Shown here piece after piece: positions 8,971-17,949 of a DNA stretch of 64,000 nucleotides (positions are counted from its first letter, which is position 1; every line of letters begins with the position of its first letter). The notes under the pieces are model-generated. The model was given only the letters and a program-made list of their open reading frames with translations. It ran no database searches and had not been told where the DNA came from. The stretch comes from Phormidesmis priestleyi ULC007 (lineage in GTDB: Bacteria > Cyanobacteriota > Cyanobacteriia > Leptolyngbyales > Leptolyngbyaceae), in contig NZ_MPPI01000002.1 of the NCBI RefSeq assembly GCF_001895925.1, forward strand, positions 216,095 through 280,094, given 5' to 3'. The position numbers were made by a program, and so were the translations under genes.

Positions 8971-9163
8971 ACTTGATTTCTTTGTGGGCAGTATGTTTGT
9001 TGCAGTGAGGACAGAACTTAGCTAGTTCTAGCCGTGCTGTAGTGTTACGACGGTTTTTGGTGGTGGTGTAACGAGAGACACCGGGCGATCGCTTATCAGG
9101 ATTGGTGCGACACTCGGTGCACTCTAAAGTAATCACGATTCTAACGCCCTTATTCTTAGCCAT
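8969..9163 (-). CDS. rpmG: Ribosomal protein bL33
   Basis: A 64-residue large-subunit protein. It keeps four cysteines in two pairs ([13 protein letters not shown] and FCPHCNKHT), so it is the zinc-binding C+ type. [21 protein letters not shown] is typical of S18/L33 loci in cyanobacteria and plastids. It starts the rpmG-rpsR-RNase cluster. Confidence 0.97.
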   Translation of the reverse strand: MAKNKGVRIVITLECTECRTNPDKRSPGVSRYTTTKNRRNTTARLELAKFCPHCNKHTAHKEIK

Positions 9164-9299
9164 GATCGGTTAATTGTGAAGACACTGATTTGGACACAAA
9201 CAACTATTATTCCACATGACAGCGAACTTGTGCAAAAAACCGTTTAAGTGTCAGGTCAGAGATGGTTTACGCTGACTGAATAAAGTGGGTGAGAAAACA

Positions 9300-10523
9300 A
9301 TGGTGCCAGCAAAGCAAGCAGAAGAGCTAATTCTTAACTTAGTCCAACCGTTTAATATACAGGACGTGGAGGATGTGGATTTGCGATCCGTGCGCGATCG
9401 CATCCTGGCAGTCTCTGTAACCAGTCATCTAGACTTTCCCCACTGGGACAATTCGGCAATGGATGGCTACGCCGTGCGGTTTGAGGATGTCAAATCTGCT
9501 AGCGCTGAGAAGCCCGTCGTCTTGGAAATCGTAGAAGAGATTCCGGCTGGATATCAACCCCAGCGATCGGTCAAACCCGGACAAGCCGCCCGAATTCTCA
9601 CAGGCTCTGTGATGCCAGAAGGGGCAGATACGATCGTCATCCAAGAAGAGACAAAGCGGGAAGATGAACAAGTTTTGATCCTGAAACCTCCCATCGAGCC
9701 GCAAGCTTTTGTACGTCATCGCGGGGCTTTCTATCAAGCAGGTGCGCCCTTGTTGTCAGCAGGATTGGTGCTGAAGGCACCCGAAATCGCAGTGTTGGCA
9801 GCAGCACAATGTAGTCAAGTGCGAGTTTATCGTCGTCCTCGCGTGGCAATTTTGTCTACGGGCAGCGAGTTAGTCACACCCGATCAACCGTTGCAACCCG
9901 GACAAATTGTTGATTCTAATCAGTATGCACTCGCGGCACTGGTCGAGCAGATGGGCGGAGAAGCGATTCCGTTAGGCATTGTGGCAGATCAGCCCGAAGC
10001 TCTGAAACGCACGATCGCTGATGCGGTTGCGATCGCCGATGTCGTTCTCTCGTCTGGAGGCGTTTCGGTTGGCGATTATGATTATGTCGATCGCATTTTG
10101 GCAGAGCTAGGCGCACAGATTCACATCCGCGCGGTCGCCATTAAACCCGGAAAGCCCTTAACGGTTGCCACGTTTCCAAAAGCGCTTTATTTTGGGCTGC
10201 CCGGCAATCCCGTTTCAGCCCTCGTGACGTTTTGGCGATTTGTCCAACCCGCTCTCAAAAAACTATCGGGCTTGCCCCAAGGATGGGAGCCGACATTTGT
10301 GCAAGCGATCGCTCAACAAGACTTACGATCAGACGGCAAGCGAGAGTCTTATCTCTGGGGTCAATTGCACTGGGTTAATGACTCCTACGAGTTTACGATC
10401 GCGACAGGAAGCAGCAGTTCCGGCAATTTAATTAATCTTGCTGGAACAAATAGTTTGGGAGTCATTCCGATCGGGCAGACTCAAATTATGGCAGGAGAAT
10501 CACTTCAAGTGCTCCAGATTTGA
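9300..10523 (+). CDS. moeA: Molybdopterin molybdenumtransferase
   Basis: A 407-residue enzyme that inserts molybdate into adenylated molybdopterin to complete molybdenum cofactor. Seen motifs are HWDNSAMDGYAVR near residue 50, GQAARILTGSVMPEGADTIV, then the MoCF-like domain with STGSELV, SSGGVSVGDYDYV and the KPGKPL and GLPGNPVSA loops. A short beta-barrel domain IV ends the protein. I chose ATG 9300, preceded by GGTGAG; GTG 9285 is the alternative. No other cofactor gene is adjacent. It converges with ftsZ with only 12 bp between stops. Confidence 0.96.
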   Translation: MVPAKQAEELILNLVQPFNIQDVEDVDLRSVRDRILAVSVTSHLDFPHWDNSAMDGYAVRFEDVKSASAEKPVVLEIVEEIPAGYQPQRSVKPGQAARILTGSVMPEGADTIVIQEETKREDEQVLILKPPIEPQAFVRHRGAFYQAGAPLLSAGLVLKAPEIAVLAAAQCSQVRVYRRPRVAILSTGSELVTPDQPLQPGQIVDSNQYALAALVEQMGGEAIPLGIVADQPEALKRTIADAVAIADVVLSSGGVSVGDYDYVDRILAELGAQIHIRAVAIKPGKPLTVATFPKALYFGLPGNPVSALVTFWRFVQPALKKLSGLPQGWEPTFVQAIAQQDLRSDGKRESYLWGQLHWVNDSYEFTIATGSSSSGNLINLAGTNSLGVIPIGQTQIMAGESLQVLQI

Positions 10524-10535
10524 AGAGCCTAACCT

Positions 10536-11834
10536 TTATCTCGGTGGTCTGCGTTTCTGCAAAAACTCAGGAATATCTAAACCTGGAGGCTTGCTTTTCG
10601 GATCGGGAGTTGAAGCTGGAGTCGGAGTCGTCGGAGTCACTGATCGTTTCGGGAGCGCAGTTGGTTTTCCAGCAGCTTGCTGGGGTTGAGGTTCAGGAGA
10701 AAACCCGGTCGCAATCACCGTAATTCGGACTTCGCCTTGAAGCCGCTCGTCAATCACTGCCCCAAAAATGATATTGGCATTGGGGTCAACGACTTCATAA
10801 ATGATTTCTGCCGCCGCATTGACTTCATGAAGCGTCAGATCGGTGCCACCCGTGATGTTGAAAACAACTCCTCTGGCTCCGTTGATGGACGCTTCTAATA
10901 GAGGCGATGAAATTGCGGCGATCGCTGCTTCTCTAGCTCTAGACTTACCAGACCCGATGCCGATGCCCATCAGTGCCGAACCTGCGTCTGCCATGATCGC
11001 TCTTACGTCAGCAAAATCTACGTTTACCAAACCGGGAATCGTGATGATGTCTGAAATGCCTTGTACGCCCTGACGCAAAATATCATCTGCGGTCTGAAAC
11101 GCTTCCTGTACAGGCGTTTGCTCAGAAATCACCGTCAGCAGCTTGTCATTAGGAATAATAATCAGGGTATCGACTCGGCTTTGCAGCGCGGCAATCCCTT
11201 CTTCGGCCTGAGTGGTGCGTCGCCGTCCTTCAAATGTGAAGGGGCGAGTCACGACTCCAACCGTCAGGGCCCCTAACTCCTTTGCGACTTCGGCGACGAT
11301 CGGAGCCGCCCCCGTGCCCGTGCCGCCCCCCATCCCTGCTGTGATAAACACAAGATCTGAGTTTTCTAACGCTGTGGCGATTTCATCACGAGATTCTTCG
11401 GCGGCTTTTTGCCCGATCGCCGGGTTTCCCCCTGCCCCTAGCCCTCGCGTCAATTTTTGACCCACTTGCAAACGTTTTGAAGCTTGAGCCTGAGCTTGAG
11501 ACAACGCTTGAGCATCGGTGTTTACCGTCCAAAACTCAACTCCAGACACATCGCTGGCAATCATTCGGTTGACTGCATTGCCGCCACCCCCGCCCACGCC
11601 GATGACTTTAATCTTTGCTACGCTTCCTGGCACGATATCACCACTCCTTGAATCTTCAGGCAAACCTTTGAGGCTGGAGTTTTGACTTAAATATAGACTG
11701 GAGTTGCCGCCAAACGGGTTAGGATTTTCTGCCATGGATGAGAAGCTAGATTGTCCTTCATGAGAACTTTCGTAGCCGCGCTCTAGTCGGCTGTCGAGAG
11801 GGGTTGAGGTGTCTGACTCATTGTTAAGCGTCAT
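10536..11834 (-). CDS. ftsZ: Cell division GTPase FtsZ
   Basis: A 432-residue tubulin homologue that forms the division ring. After a poorly conserved, Ser-rich N-terminal extension of about 65 residues, common in cyanobacteria, comes [16 protein letters not shown], the GTP-binding [10 protein letters not shown], the [12 protein letters not shown]7-loop neighbourhood, and a Pro/Thr-rich linker. The C-terminal peptide [12 protein letters not shown] is the binding tail for SepF/ZipN-type partners. I chose ATG 11834; TTG 11861 would add nine residues. It follows ftsQ with a 178-bp spacer that may hold its own promoter. Confidence 0.97.
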   Translation of the reverse strand: MTLNNESDTSTPLDSRLERGYESSHEGQSSFSSMAENPNPFGGNSSLYLSQNSSLKGLPEDSRSGDIVPGSVAKIKVIGVGGGGGNAVNRMIASDVSGVEFWTVNTDAQALSQAQAQASKRLQVGQKLTRGLGAGGNPAIGQKAAEESRDEIATALENSDLVFITAGMGGGTGTGAAPIVAEVAKELGALTVGVVTRPFTFEGRRRTTQAEEGIAALQSRVDTLIIIPNDKLLTVISEQTPVQEAFQTADDILRQGVQGISDIITIPGLVNVDFADVRAIMADAGSALMGIGIGSGKSRAREAAIAAISSPLLEASINGARGVVFNITGGTDLTLHEVNAAAEIIYEVVDPNANIIFGAVIDERLQGEVRITVIATGFSPEPQPQQAAGKPTALPKRSVTPTTPTPASTPDPKSKPPGLDIPEFLQKRRPPR

Positions 11835-12012
11835 TGGAATTTCAGCGAGGGTTATGAACAAGAGATCAGCGCTAGACGAAGCTAGATAATCAGAGAAAAA
11901 GACAGAAGAATGAACGATGCTGCCACATCGATCGCGGCGAAAAGGTATTTAGATTAACGATATCAGGTTAAGTTTTCTAGCAGTTAATTTGCAAATTTTC
12001 TCATAGCTCGGC

Positions 12013-12903
12013 TCAAGGAGTACTTAATTTTACAGGAGTTTTTGAAGGATTCATTTGAAGAAATGGGGAATCTGGGTTTCTTAAATCGATATAGGAGAGT
12101 TGGCTAGGATTGACATGATTAGGCAATCGGCGCATCTGATCAAGCGCTTTTAGTTGATTTGCAAAGTTAGAACCATACATTCCAAAGTGAACGGAACCAA
12201 TCTCAGTTTTAAGAATTAAATTATTGGGGTCTTCCCAGTTAATTTCAGAAACCTTGACCGGGCTGCGGCTTAACATTTGATAAAGGGTAGTCCAATTCGG
12301 GCGATATTGCGATAGGTTCCCGGTAACTTTAAGCGTTGGCAGTTTAAAGCTTTGATTCAGCGCGGTGTAGGTTTCAAGCGAAGTCCAAATCCCATTTTCG
12401 TCGAGAAGACCAGACTGAGTAGGGTTTGCTTGCAGGTCAGAAGCTTGAGCAGGTTGACCGCCTTTTGAGGCAGTAGGCGGGCTAGAGATTGAGACTCTAG
12501 AACTGGGTTGAGCGATCGCCACCGGGTTGCGCTCACGAACTCTCACCGTCAACCCTGGAGGAAACAGTTGACGGTCAACGGTTGCTTCAGAGATCGGAGC
12601 CTTTGATTTCAGCGCATCTGCAAGGGCTTGAGGCTGAATTTTGAGCAAAGATTGAGGATAAGCGATCGGCAGCAAGGTGCGAATTGTCTGAGCAGAAATA
12701 AATTGATTGCCTTTGATTGTAACCTGCTCTGGCTTGCGAATCACCCAAGCAGGCAAGGTGGCAACCCAAACCGCCCCACCTGCCAAGCCTGTAACTGCGA
12801 GACTGCGCCAACTTGTTTGAAAAAACCTGACTCGTCGCTGACGGCGCAGTTTTTGCCGTCGCTGGGTTAACTCAGTCTGAGAAATGGGAGCAATGCTGGT
12901 CAT
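12013..12903 (-). CDS. ftsQ: FtsQ-type POTRA cell division protein
   Basis: A 296-residue bitopic membrane protein. A basic cytoplasmic head (RRQKLRRQRRVRFF) is followed by one hydrophobic helix at about 33-52, then a POTRA domain beginning QVTIKGNQFISAQTIRTLLP and ending with PPGLTVRVRERNPVAI. It fits FtsQ, a connector of the divisome on the outer side of the membrane. An inserted low-complexity, Ser/Gln-rich loop (about 135-165) sits between POTRA and the beta domain. It lies directly upstream of ftsZ, the normal cyanobacterial arrangement; the usual further-upstream D-Ala ligase gene is absent. Confidence 0.93.
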   Translation of the reverse strand: MTSIAPISQTELTQRRQKLRRQRRVRFFQTSWRSLAVTGLAGGAVWVATLPAWVIRKPEQVTIKGNQFISAQTIRTLLPIAYPQSLLKIQPQALADALKSKAPISEATVDRQLFPPGLTVRVRERNPVAIAQPSSRVSISSPPTASKGGQPAQASDLQANPTQSGLLDENGIWTSLETYTALNQSFKLPTLKVTGNLSQYRPNWTTLYQMLSRSPVKVSEINWEDPNNLILKTEIGSVHFGMYGSNFANQLKALDQMRRLPNHVNPSQLSYIDLRNPDSPFLQMNPSKTPVKLSTP

Positions 12904-13192
12904 CGTGAATGCTCACTGAATAAAGCTAGAAAATGGGCAAATTAGAGAATCAAGTCGATGAACCCTCACTGCAAAGGCGAACGGATCTTTTCAAGACTGA
13001 TCTACATTGATCGGGTTTTAGCAAGATATTGAGAGAAGCTGCGATCGTGACAATACAATTGCTCTACCACGATTTATAAGCCGACTTCTGGAATCTGTCT
13101 TTCTATTTAATCACCCATTTCCAGTTGTGCGGCTTCCCTCATTGGGAAAGTTCAGCCCTTTGTGTTTCCAATCTGCTTCAGATAGCTGGGGA

Positions 13193-13636
13193 TCAGGTAG
13201 CAGTCTCTTGTATGAGGGTTACAACCCGTTCGCCAAATTCAGGATCAACGTTGGCGAGACTTAAAAGTTGCAAATATTCTTGACGATTTAAGCCTGCGGT
13301 TTCAATCAGGACGATCGCTGCCATTTCGATATCGCGCTGAATGCGGAGTGACTCAGATTCAGTTTCGGCTGCCTGTAGCTCTCCTTCTCGCCGCTCAATC
13401 AACGCTACAACTTGCAGATAGACATTGACAAATTGAGTCACTTTTTCAGACGGAATATTATTCGTGTCGGGTCTAGCCAAATTGCTGCTAGGTGAAGTGA
13501 TAGAAGAAAGATCGGCATCAGATGCCCAACTCGCGATCGGAGCCAACAGACAAAGAGAAATGCAAACCATCAGCGCTGCTAGATGACGAATCAGCGATCG
13601 CACAGGTTTCTGGAATGGCTGCTTAACTCTCTTCAC
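13193..13636 (-). CDS. Secreted DUF4168-like protein
   Basis: A protein of about 147 residues. A basic n-region and hydrophobic stretch HLAALMVCISLCLLAPIASWAS make a signal peptide with cleavage after an Ala-Ser box, so it is exported. The mature part has SEKVTQFVNVYLQVVALIERRE, then AGLNRQEYLQLLSLANVDPEFGERV, the two-helix repeat pattern of DUF4168, known from cyanobacterial and halophile periplasmic proteins of unknown function. I choose GTG 13636 because it overlaps the stop of the upstream regulator as GTGA and yields a clean signal peptide; the longer frame starts inside the regulator gene. A second DUF4168 protein is at 25334. Confidence 0.75.
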   Translation of the reverse strand: MKRVKQPFQKPVRSLIRHLAALMVCISLCLLAPIASWASDADLSSITSPSSNLARPDTNNIPSEKVTQFVNVYLQVVALIERREGELQAAETESESLRIQRDIEMAAIVLIETAGLNRQEYLQLLSLANVDPEFGERVVTLIQETAT

Positions 13637-14358
13637 CCAATTAAGCCCGATCGCAGTGCTCTCACGGCTGCCTGGGTGCGATCGTCTGCACACAGTTTAT
13701 TGAGGATATTGCGAACGTGAGTTTTAACTGTTCCCACCGTGATGTAGAGTTTCTCAGCGATCGCGGCGTTGCTGCACCCATCAACAATCAGTTGTAAGAC
13801 TTCTAACTCTCGCTCGGTCAGAGGGTAAGCTTCAATAATTTGGTTATATTCTGGCTCGGCGGCACTGATCGAAACCGTTTTGAATTCAACCACTGCGCTG
13901 TCTTCGGGCTGGGTGTCTCGCGCTTGCCGCAAGACGACACGAGCGATCGCGGGATCAATCCAAGAGTTGCCTTCTTGGGTGACGCGCAGCGCTTCTACAA
14001 GCTGGTCTAAGCTCACGTCTTTCATGCAATAGGAGTCTGCCCCGGCTGCAAAAGCGGCTAATACGACATCTTCGTTGTCTTGCAGCGTCAAGATCAAAAC
14101 TTTGGTAATGGGTTCGTCTTCCATTGCTGCTTGGGCTTGGCGAAAGCGACGAGTTAGCTCAATGCCGTCAATGTCAGGCAAGCCGATATCAACGATCGCG
14201 ACATCTGGCTTTGCAGAAGTCATCAGCTTCAAGCCATCGGTGCCATTTGAGGCTTCGCCGACCACTTTAAACCCAGGTCTCTGCTGTAGTGCAGTTCTCA
14301 TACCAACTCTGGTCAGGTCATGATCTTCAATAAGAGTAATCCGAATATCAGTCTCCAT
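13633..14358 (-). CDS. NarL/FixJ-type response regulator
   Basis: A 241-residue two-component regulator. The receiver has the acidic pair ITLIEDHD, phospho-acceptor Asp in VAIVDIGLPDIDG, Thr in LILTLQ and Lys in YCMKDVS. A LuxR-type helix-turn-helix ends the protein: LTERELEVLQLIVDGCSNAAIAEKLYITVGTVKTHVRNIL split over two helices. A ribosome site AGGAG lies ten bases before ATG 14358. No sensor kinase is next to it. Its TGA overlaps the GTG start of the DUF4168 gene, so the exported protein is co-produced with the regulator. Confidence 0.93.
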   Translation of the reverse strand: METDIRITLIEDHDLTRVGMRTALQQRPGFKVVGEASNGTDGLKLMTSAKPDVAIVDIGLPDIDGIELTRRFRQAQAAMEDEPITKVLILTLQDNEDVVLAAFAAGADSYCMKDVSLDQLVEALRVTQEGNSWIDPAIARVVLRQARDTQPEDSAVVEFKTVSISAAEPEYNQIIEAYPLTERELEVLQLIVDGCSNAAIAEKLYITVGTVKTHVRNILNKLCADDRTQAAVRALRSGLIG

Positions 14359-14361
14359 CAA

Positions 14362-14799
14362 AGTAAGCTCCTATAGTTTTTAGAACATAACTAAGCGTGA
14401 ATTCGATGAAGCTTTTCGCTACGGTTGCCAATCCGGGTTGCCCCCTAAATCCCCCCAAATTGGGGGACTTTGAACCTAAATTCTGGGCTTGAAGTCCCCC
14501 AGAGTTGGGGGATTTAGGGGGCTGAAGCCCTGAAGAACGAAGCGAAAGAACTCATCGAACTGACGTTAACTGAAGCACGACAGATAACTACTGGACTAAG
14601 TGTTAGCTTGTCTGCTTTTTTTTGCAATGCCACCACTTTCAATCCAGTCGATTCACTGAGGTTGCTAACCTGCAACTTCTTTAATCGACAAGAATCGATA
14701 GCTTCCTTAACCGACCCGTATTTGTCTCTAATCATAGACTTAGTTGATTGATACAAATGTCTTGCTTGTGGCATACAACTTTAGACAGAAATTTAAAAG
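14362..14799. other. Intergenic region with MITE-like element; no firm gene
   Basis: This 438-bp gap between the regulator and the aldo-keto reductase contains the MITE-like element at about 14395-14565. To its right a minus-strand frame at 14514-14774 encodes 86 residues beginning MPQARHLYQSTK, but it has no ribosome site, no recognised homologue, and its last 17 or so codons lie in the repeat, so I do not call it a gene. Confidence 0.6.
14395..14565. mobile_element. MITE-like element, family A copy 1
   Basis: The ends CGTGAATTCGATGA and TCATCGAACTGACG are imperfect inverted repeats (19 of 25 bases match over the outer arms). Inside is a long hairpin of C-runs and G-runs, CCCCCTAAATCCCCC on the left (from 14441) and GGGGGATTTAGGGGG on the right. 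No transposase is encoded. The same ends and core occur at 44834-45005, so this is a family of non-autonomous elements. Confidence 0.75.
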
Positions 14800-15981
14800 T
14801 TATGAGCTGCCCATGCGTTTGACGATCGCATCACTCAACAGCTCGTGAGCTTCTTGCAAAATGCCTGGAATTTTATCGGCATGAGGACTGTTGACTAGAC
14901 ATTTTTGTAGAGATTTGGGGTCGATCGCGTCGGCTCTTGCCCCCGGAAACCAGTGGCTTGCTTGACCCAGCAGGTTGTAGCGCATTTTGGCGTAGTCCAC
15001 CATGTCGTAAGCGATCGCCAGATTTCGTAGCCACAAAATGATCGGAATATTTAATCGACCGGGGGTTTCATCGACCGATGGCAATCCGGTTCGCCAAGTG
15101 TTAACCCAGTCAGCGCCCAATCGCTCGATCGCAGCATCTTCTAGTCGCTTCAAAATAGGCGGCAGAATTTCGTCTGCTCGATCAAGCCAGTCTAGCGTCT
15201 TCAAGTGTTCGTCAAAATCTTCAGGACGGGCAGCCCCCACGCTCAGAGTGTGAACCTGCGGATGGCTGAGACAAAACAAATTGTTAAACACGATCGGACT
15301 GAGTGGCGCACAGAGATCTACTAGCCTCGGCGAAGGTTGGTAAAGTAACCCTCCTTTATTAGAAGGACTGATGATGAAGACACCCATATCAAGCTGGTTT
15401 GCGGCTTCGATCGCGGGCCAATTGACTTGATTGATGTAATACCAGTGCAGATTGACATAATCAAACTGATTAGTCGCGATCGTCTTCACAATTACATCAG
15501 TCGGGCCGTGAGTCGAAAACCCGATCGATCGGACTTTTCCCTGAGCTTGAAGCTTTTGCATCACTTCTAAGCAGCCACCCGATCGCAAGCACTCATCTAA
15601 GTGACTGTCGAGATTGATTCCGTGAATTGACAGCAGATCCACATACTCCAGGTTTAGCAGCCGCAGCGATTGCTCAAACGTCTTTAAAAACGCTTTCGCG
15701 TCTGCCATCGGCCCAACCTTGGTTTGCACAATCAGCTTTTCACGGGGCAACTTTGGCAAAACTTTTCCAAGCTGCAACTCTGACGTGCCATAATCGCGAG
15801 CCGTCTCGATGTGGTTGATCCCCACTTCTAGCGATCGGTGAATCGTCGCTTCTAAATTTTTCTGGTTATCGGCTGGGACTTCCTGATATGAAACATCTTG
15901 CCACTTGTACTGATAGCGCATTCCGCCACAGGTGAAGACTGGGATTTGTAACTCAGTGCGCCCAAAACGTCTGTATTTCAT
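14800..15981 (-). CDS. Aldo/keto reductase
   Basis: A 393-residue predicted NADPH-dependent oxidoreductase. The TIM-barrel family marks are RRFGRTELQIPVFTCGGMR at the start, NHIETARDYGTSE with the catalytic Tyr, KLIVQTKVGP with the Lys, and YVDLLSIHGI with the His. The last 90 residues are longer than in classical members and belong to the cyanobacterial subgroup of predicted oxidoreductases, some of which carry a C-terminal ferredoxin-like part; no cysteine cluster is seen here. Substrate unknown. A promoter region of about 170 bp separates it from the divergent DUF2325 gene. Confidence 0.9.
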   Translation of the reverse strand: MKYRRFGRTELQIPVFTCGGMRYQYKWQDVSYQEVPADNQKNLEATIHRSLEVGINHIETARDYGTSELQLGKVLPKLPREKLIVQTKVGPMADAKAFLKTFEQSLRLLNLEYVDLLSIHGINLDSHLDECLRSGGCLEVMQKLQAQGKVRSIGFSTHGPTDVIVKTIATNQFDYVNLHWYYINQVNWPAIEAANQLDMGVFIISPSNKGGLLYQPSPRLVDLCAPLSPIVFNNLFCLSHPQVHTLSVGAARPEDFDEHLKTLDWLDRADEILPPILKRLEDAAIERLGADWVNTWRTGLPSVDETPGRLNIPIILWLRNLAIAYDMVDYAKMRYNLLGQASHWFPGARADAIDPKSLQKCLVNSPHADKIPGILQEAHELLSDAIVKRMGSS

Positions 15982-16150
15982 GAAACGTAAGTAAAGACAA
16001 GGACTCGTTGGATGGCAGACAAAGAATGATTCCGTACTTCCACGCTGACCTTACCTAGTTTAGACAGAGATATTAAGAATATTTATCTTTTGAGCAACAT
16101 CCTGACATTGGTCTGGTTCTCTCACCCAACTCAAAAAAGGTTGTACCAGT

Positions 16151-17239
16151 ATGCAAAGCTTTGATCCCTTCGAGCAATTTGTCCAGAGTTATGAAACAGA
16201 AATTGTTAAGCGAGAAGCCTGTCTTGAGATTCAGCAAAAGCTAGAACATTTTTGCATCAAGTTAGAAAACCTGCAACGGGAACTGCAACGGGTCAACACG
16301 CCGATCGATGACGATCGCTATCAGCAGCTAGAGGTTAGAATTCGTCACTATCGCTATCAGCTTAAATATGAGTTGCTTAAGCTGGCAGAAAAATTATTAG
16401 AGATTCGTCAGAGTCAACCTCAAGAACCCATTGATTGGGTCGGGCAACTGATCGAAGAGCGACGGCAGCGACAAGAGCGCGAAGAGTCTGACACCCAATT
16501 GAGACGGCGTGAACGAGAAGAGCTTCAGCGCCGACGACACGAGAAAAAGCGTCAGCTACTGGACACGATCGCCGCTCAAGAAAACTACTATGAAGCCGCC
16601 GATTTAGCGATCGAGGTTCACTACGCCAAAGAAGATCTGAAGTCACTAGAAGCGCTCGAAGAAGTGGTTAACGCCTTACTCGACAAAATCAACGACTGTA
16701 ATCGGGACGGAAAGGCGATCGTGATTGCGGGCACTCCAGAATGGAAGCTGTCTCGGATGTATGAAAAGGCGACTAAGCTACGTCAACAAAAATATCCATC
16801 TCATCTGACCTTAGTGCCGCCCAGTGGAAACCCTAGCTCTCGCTCTCGTGCGGCGGCTGATGATTGCGGCCAATCAGACGAAAAACCTGACCCTTATGCA
16901 GAATTAGCCGGAAAAGTGGTGATCTTTGGAGGTCAAAACAACGTCAAAGTGCAGGTAGAAGAGTGTTTGCGGCAGTCAAAAGTGCATCTGGTCTGGTGCA
17001 CCGCCGAGGATGGCGATCAGTGGGCGAAACAAACTGAGAGCCACATTGCCCAGGCTGATCTTGTCGTGATCATTACCGGCCGTGGCACACCTCACAAGCA
17101 AACTATTAGCGCCAAACGAGTTGCCAAGAATTGTCGTAAACCCTTGACACAGTGCGATCGGGCATCGGGCAAAGACAGCTTGCTAGAACACATCAAAATT
17201 GGACTTTTGGGATTGCAGCTACAGAGAAATCTAGGCTAA
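16151..17239 (+). CDS. Coiled-coil protein with C-terminal DUF2325
   Basis: A 362-residue cytoplasmic protein. Residues 10-175 are strongly charged and heptad-like (Arg/Glu/Gln rich: REREELQRRRHEKKRQLL), predicting a long coiled coil. Residues about 255-355 match DUF2325: GKVVIFGGQNNVKVQVEECL, then IAQADLVVIITGRGTPHK and AKRVAKNCRKPL. DUF2325 domains have a Rossmann-like look and are of unknown function. The fusion to a long coil suggests a scaffold or dimeric sensor, which is inference. It ends in a convergent region with the HHL1-like gene, which holds an inverted-repeat element. Confidence 0.75.
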   Translation: MQSFDPFEQFVQSYETEIVKREACLEIQQKLEHFCIKLENLQRELQRVNTPIDDDRYQQLEVRIRHYRYQLKYELLKLAEKLLEIRQSQPQEPIDWVGQLIEERRQRQEREESDTQLRRREREELQRRRHEKKRQLLDTIAAQENYYEAADLAIEVHYAKEDLKSLEALEEVVNALLDKINDCNRDGKAIVIAGTPEWKLSRMYEKATKLRQQKYPSHLTLVPPSGNPSSRSRAAADDCGQSDEKPDPYAELAGKVVIFGGQNNVKVQVEECLRQSKVHLVWCTAEDGDQWAKQTESHIAQADLVVIITGRGTPHKQTISAKRVAKNCRKPLTQCDRASGKDSLLEHIKIGLLGLQLQRNLG

Positions 17240-17260
17240 TTTTTCGCAAAATGACGAGTT

Positions 17261-17354
17261 CTATAGCAATCCTAGGTGAATTGTGGGATGGGCATCTTGC
17301 CCGTACAGGCTAGAAGGCTGTCCCACTCTGACAACTGAAATAGGATTGCTATAG
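17261..17354. mobile_element. Short MITE-like inverted repeat, family B
   Basis: A 94-bp element bounded by a perfect 14-bp inverted repeat (CTATAGCAATCCTA and TAGGATTGCTATAG). It fills the gap between two convergent genes and could act as a bidirectional terminator. The inner GGGATGGGCATCTTGCCCG is a hairpin typical of dispersed cyanobacterial repeats. A lone related end, CTATAGCAATC, is at 25953. Confidence 0.7.
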
Positions 17355-17357
17355 ATC

Positions 17358-17798
17358 TTATTTGCGTTTGAAGATTGAGAAGACACGATCGCCAATCATC
17401 GACAGCGCATTCTGAACGCCAATTCCCGCGTTTGACCCGGCTGAAGGACGTTCGGCTAACTCGATCTCGTCGTCTTTAAAGCCTTTCAGACGATAGCCAT
17501 ACTCCAACTGAGCCTGATTTTTCTTCAGCACCGGAAACAGCCGAAACGCCCCTTTTTGTAGTTCTTCTAAGTTGTCAAAAATGGCATGATTGATTTGATT
17601 TGAGCGCTTCACCGCGATCGCACCGACCGGAAACCAGCTTTTCTTGCCCTGAACCCGAATGTAAATCTCATATTCAGGTGTGCCATCATCTTTGAACCGA
17701 TCGTAAAGCTGCGATGCCTCAGCCCGCTTTTCAGCACCCTTACTCGGCTGCTTCTGTGTCTGCGGTTTCGCCTTCCCAAATCCAGCAGGAGTTGCCAT
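17358..17798 (-). CDS. HHL1-like photosystem II protection protein
   Basis: A 146-residue protein. After a Lys/Gln-rich N-terminus, KYEIYIRVQGKKSWFPVGAIAVKR-type text (EYEIYIRVQG, SWFPVGAIAVKRSNQI, AIFDNLEELQKGAFRLFP) matches HHL1, which in plants protects photosystem II during high light. A hydrophobic patch near the C-terminus is short, so membrane association would be peripheral. The cyanobacterial role is inferred from plant work. The gene reads alone, away from the GIY-YIG gene. Confidence 0.75.
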   Translation of the reverse strand: MATPAGFGKAKPQTQKQPSKGAEKRAEASQLYDRFKDDGTPEYEIYIRVQGKKSWFPVGAIAVKRSNQINHAIFDNLEELQKGAFRLFPVLKKNQAQLEYGYRLKGFKDDEIELAERPSAGSNAGIGVQNALSMIGDRVFSIFKRK

Positions 17799-17949
17799 TT
17801 CTGAAAATTACCTTAAAACTTGATTACAAAAGTTTACGCCATCTTTAGAAAGAATGGGAGGGGATGATCTCCGATCTCGCAAAATTCGGTTGCCTAGATC
17901 TCCGATAATAAAATGAATCTGATGCAGTGCGAAACGGAGATCAACTCAA

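Noticed and set aside
10677..11460. Several plus-strand frames over ftsZ
   Set aside because: Antisense shadows of ftsZ, with no homology.
14514..14774. Minus-strand frame of 86 residues near the MITE copy 1
   Set aside because: No ribosome site, no known homologue, and the C-terminus is repeat sequence; more likely non-coding.
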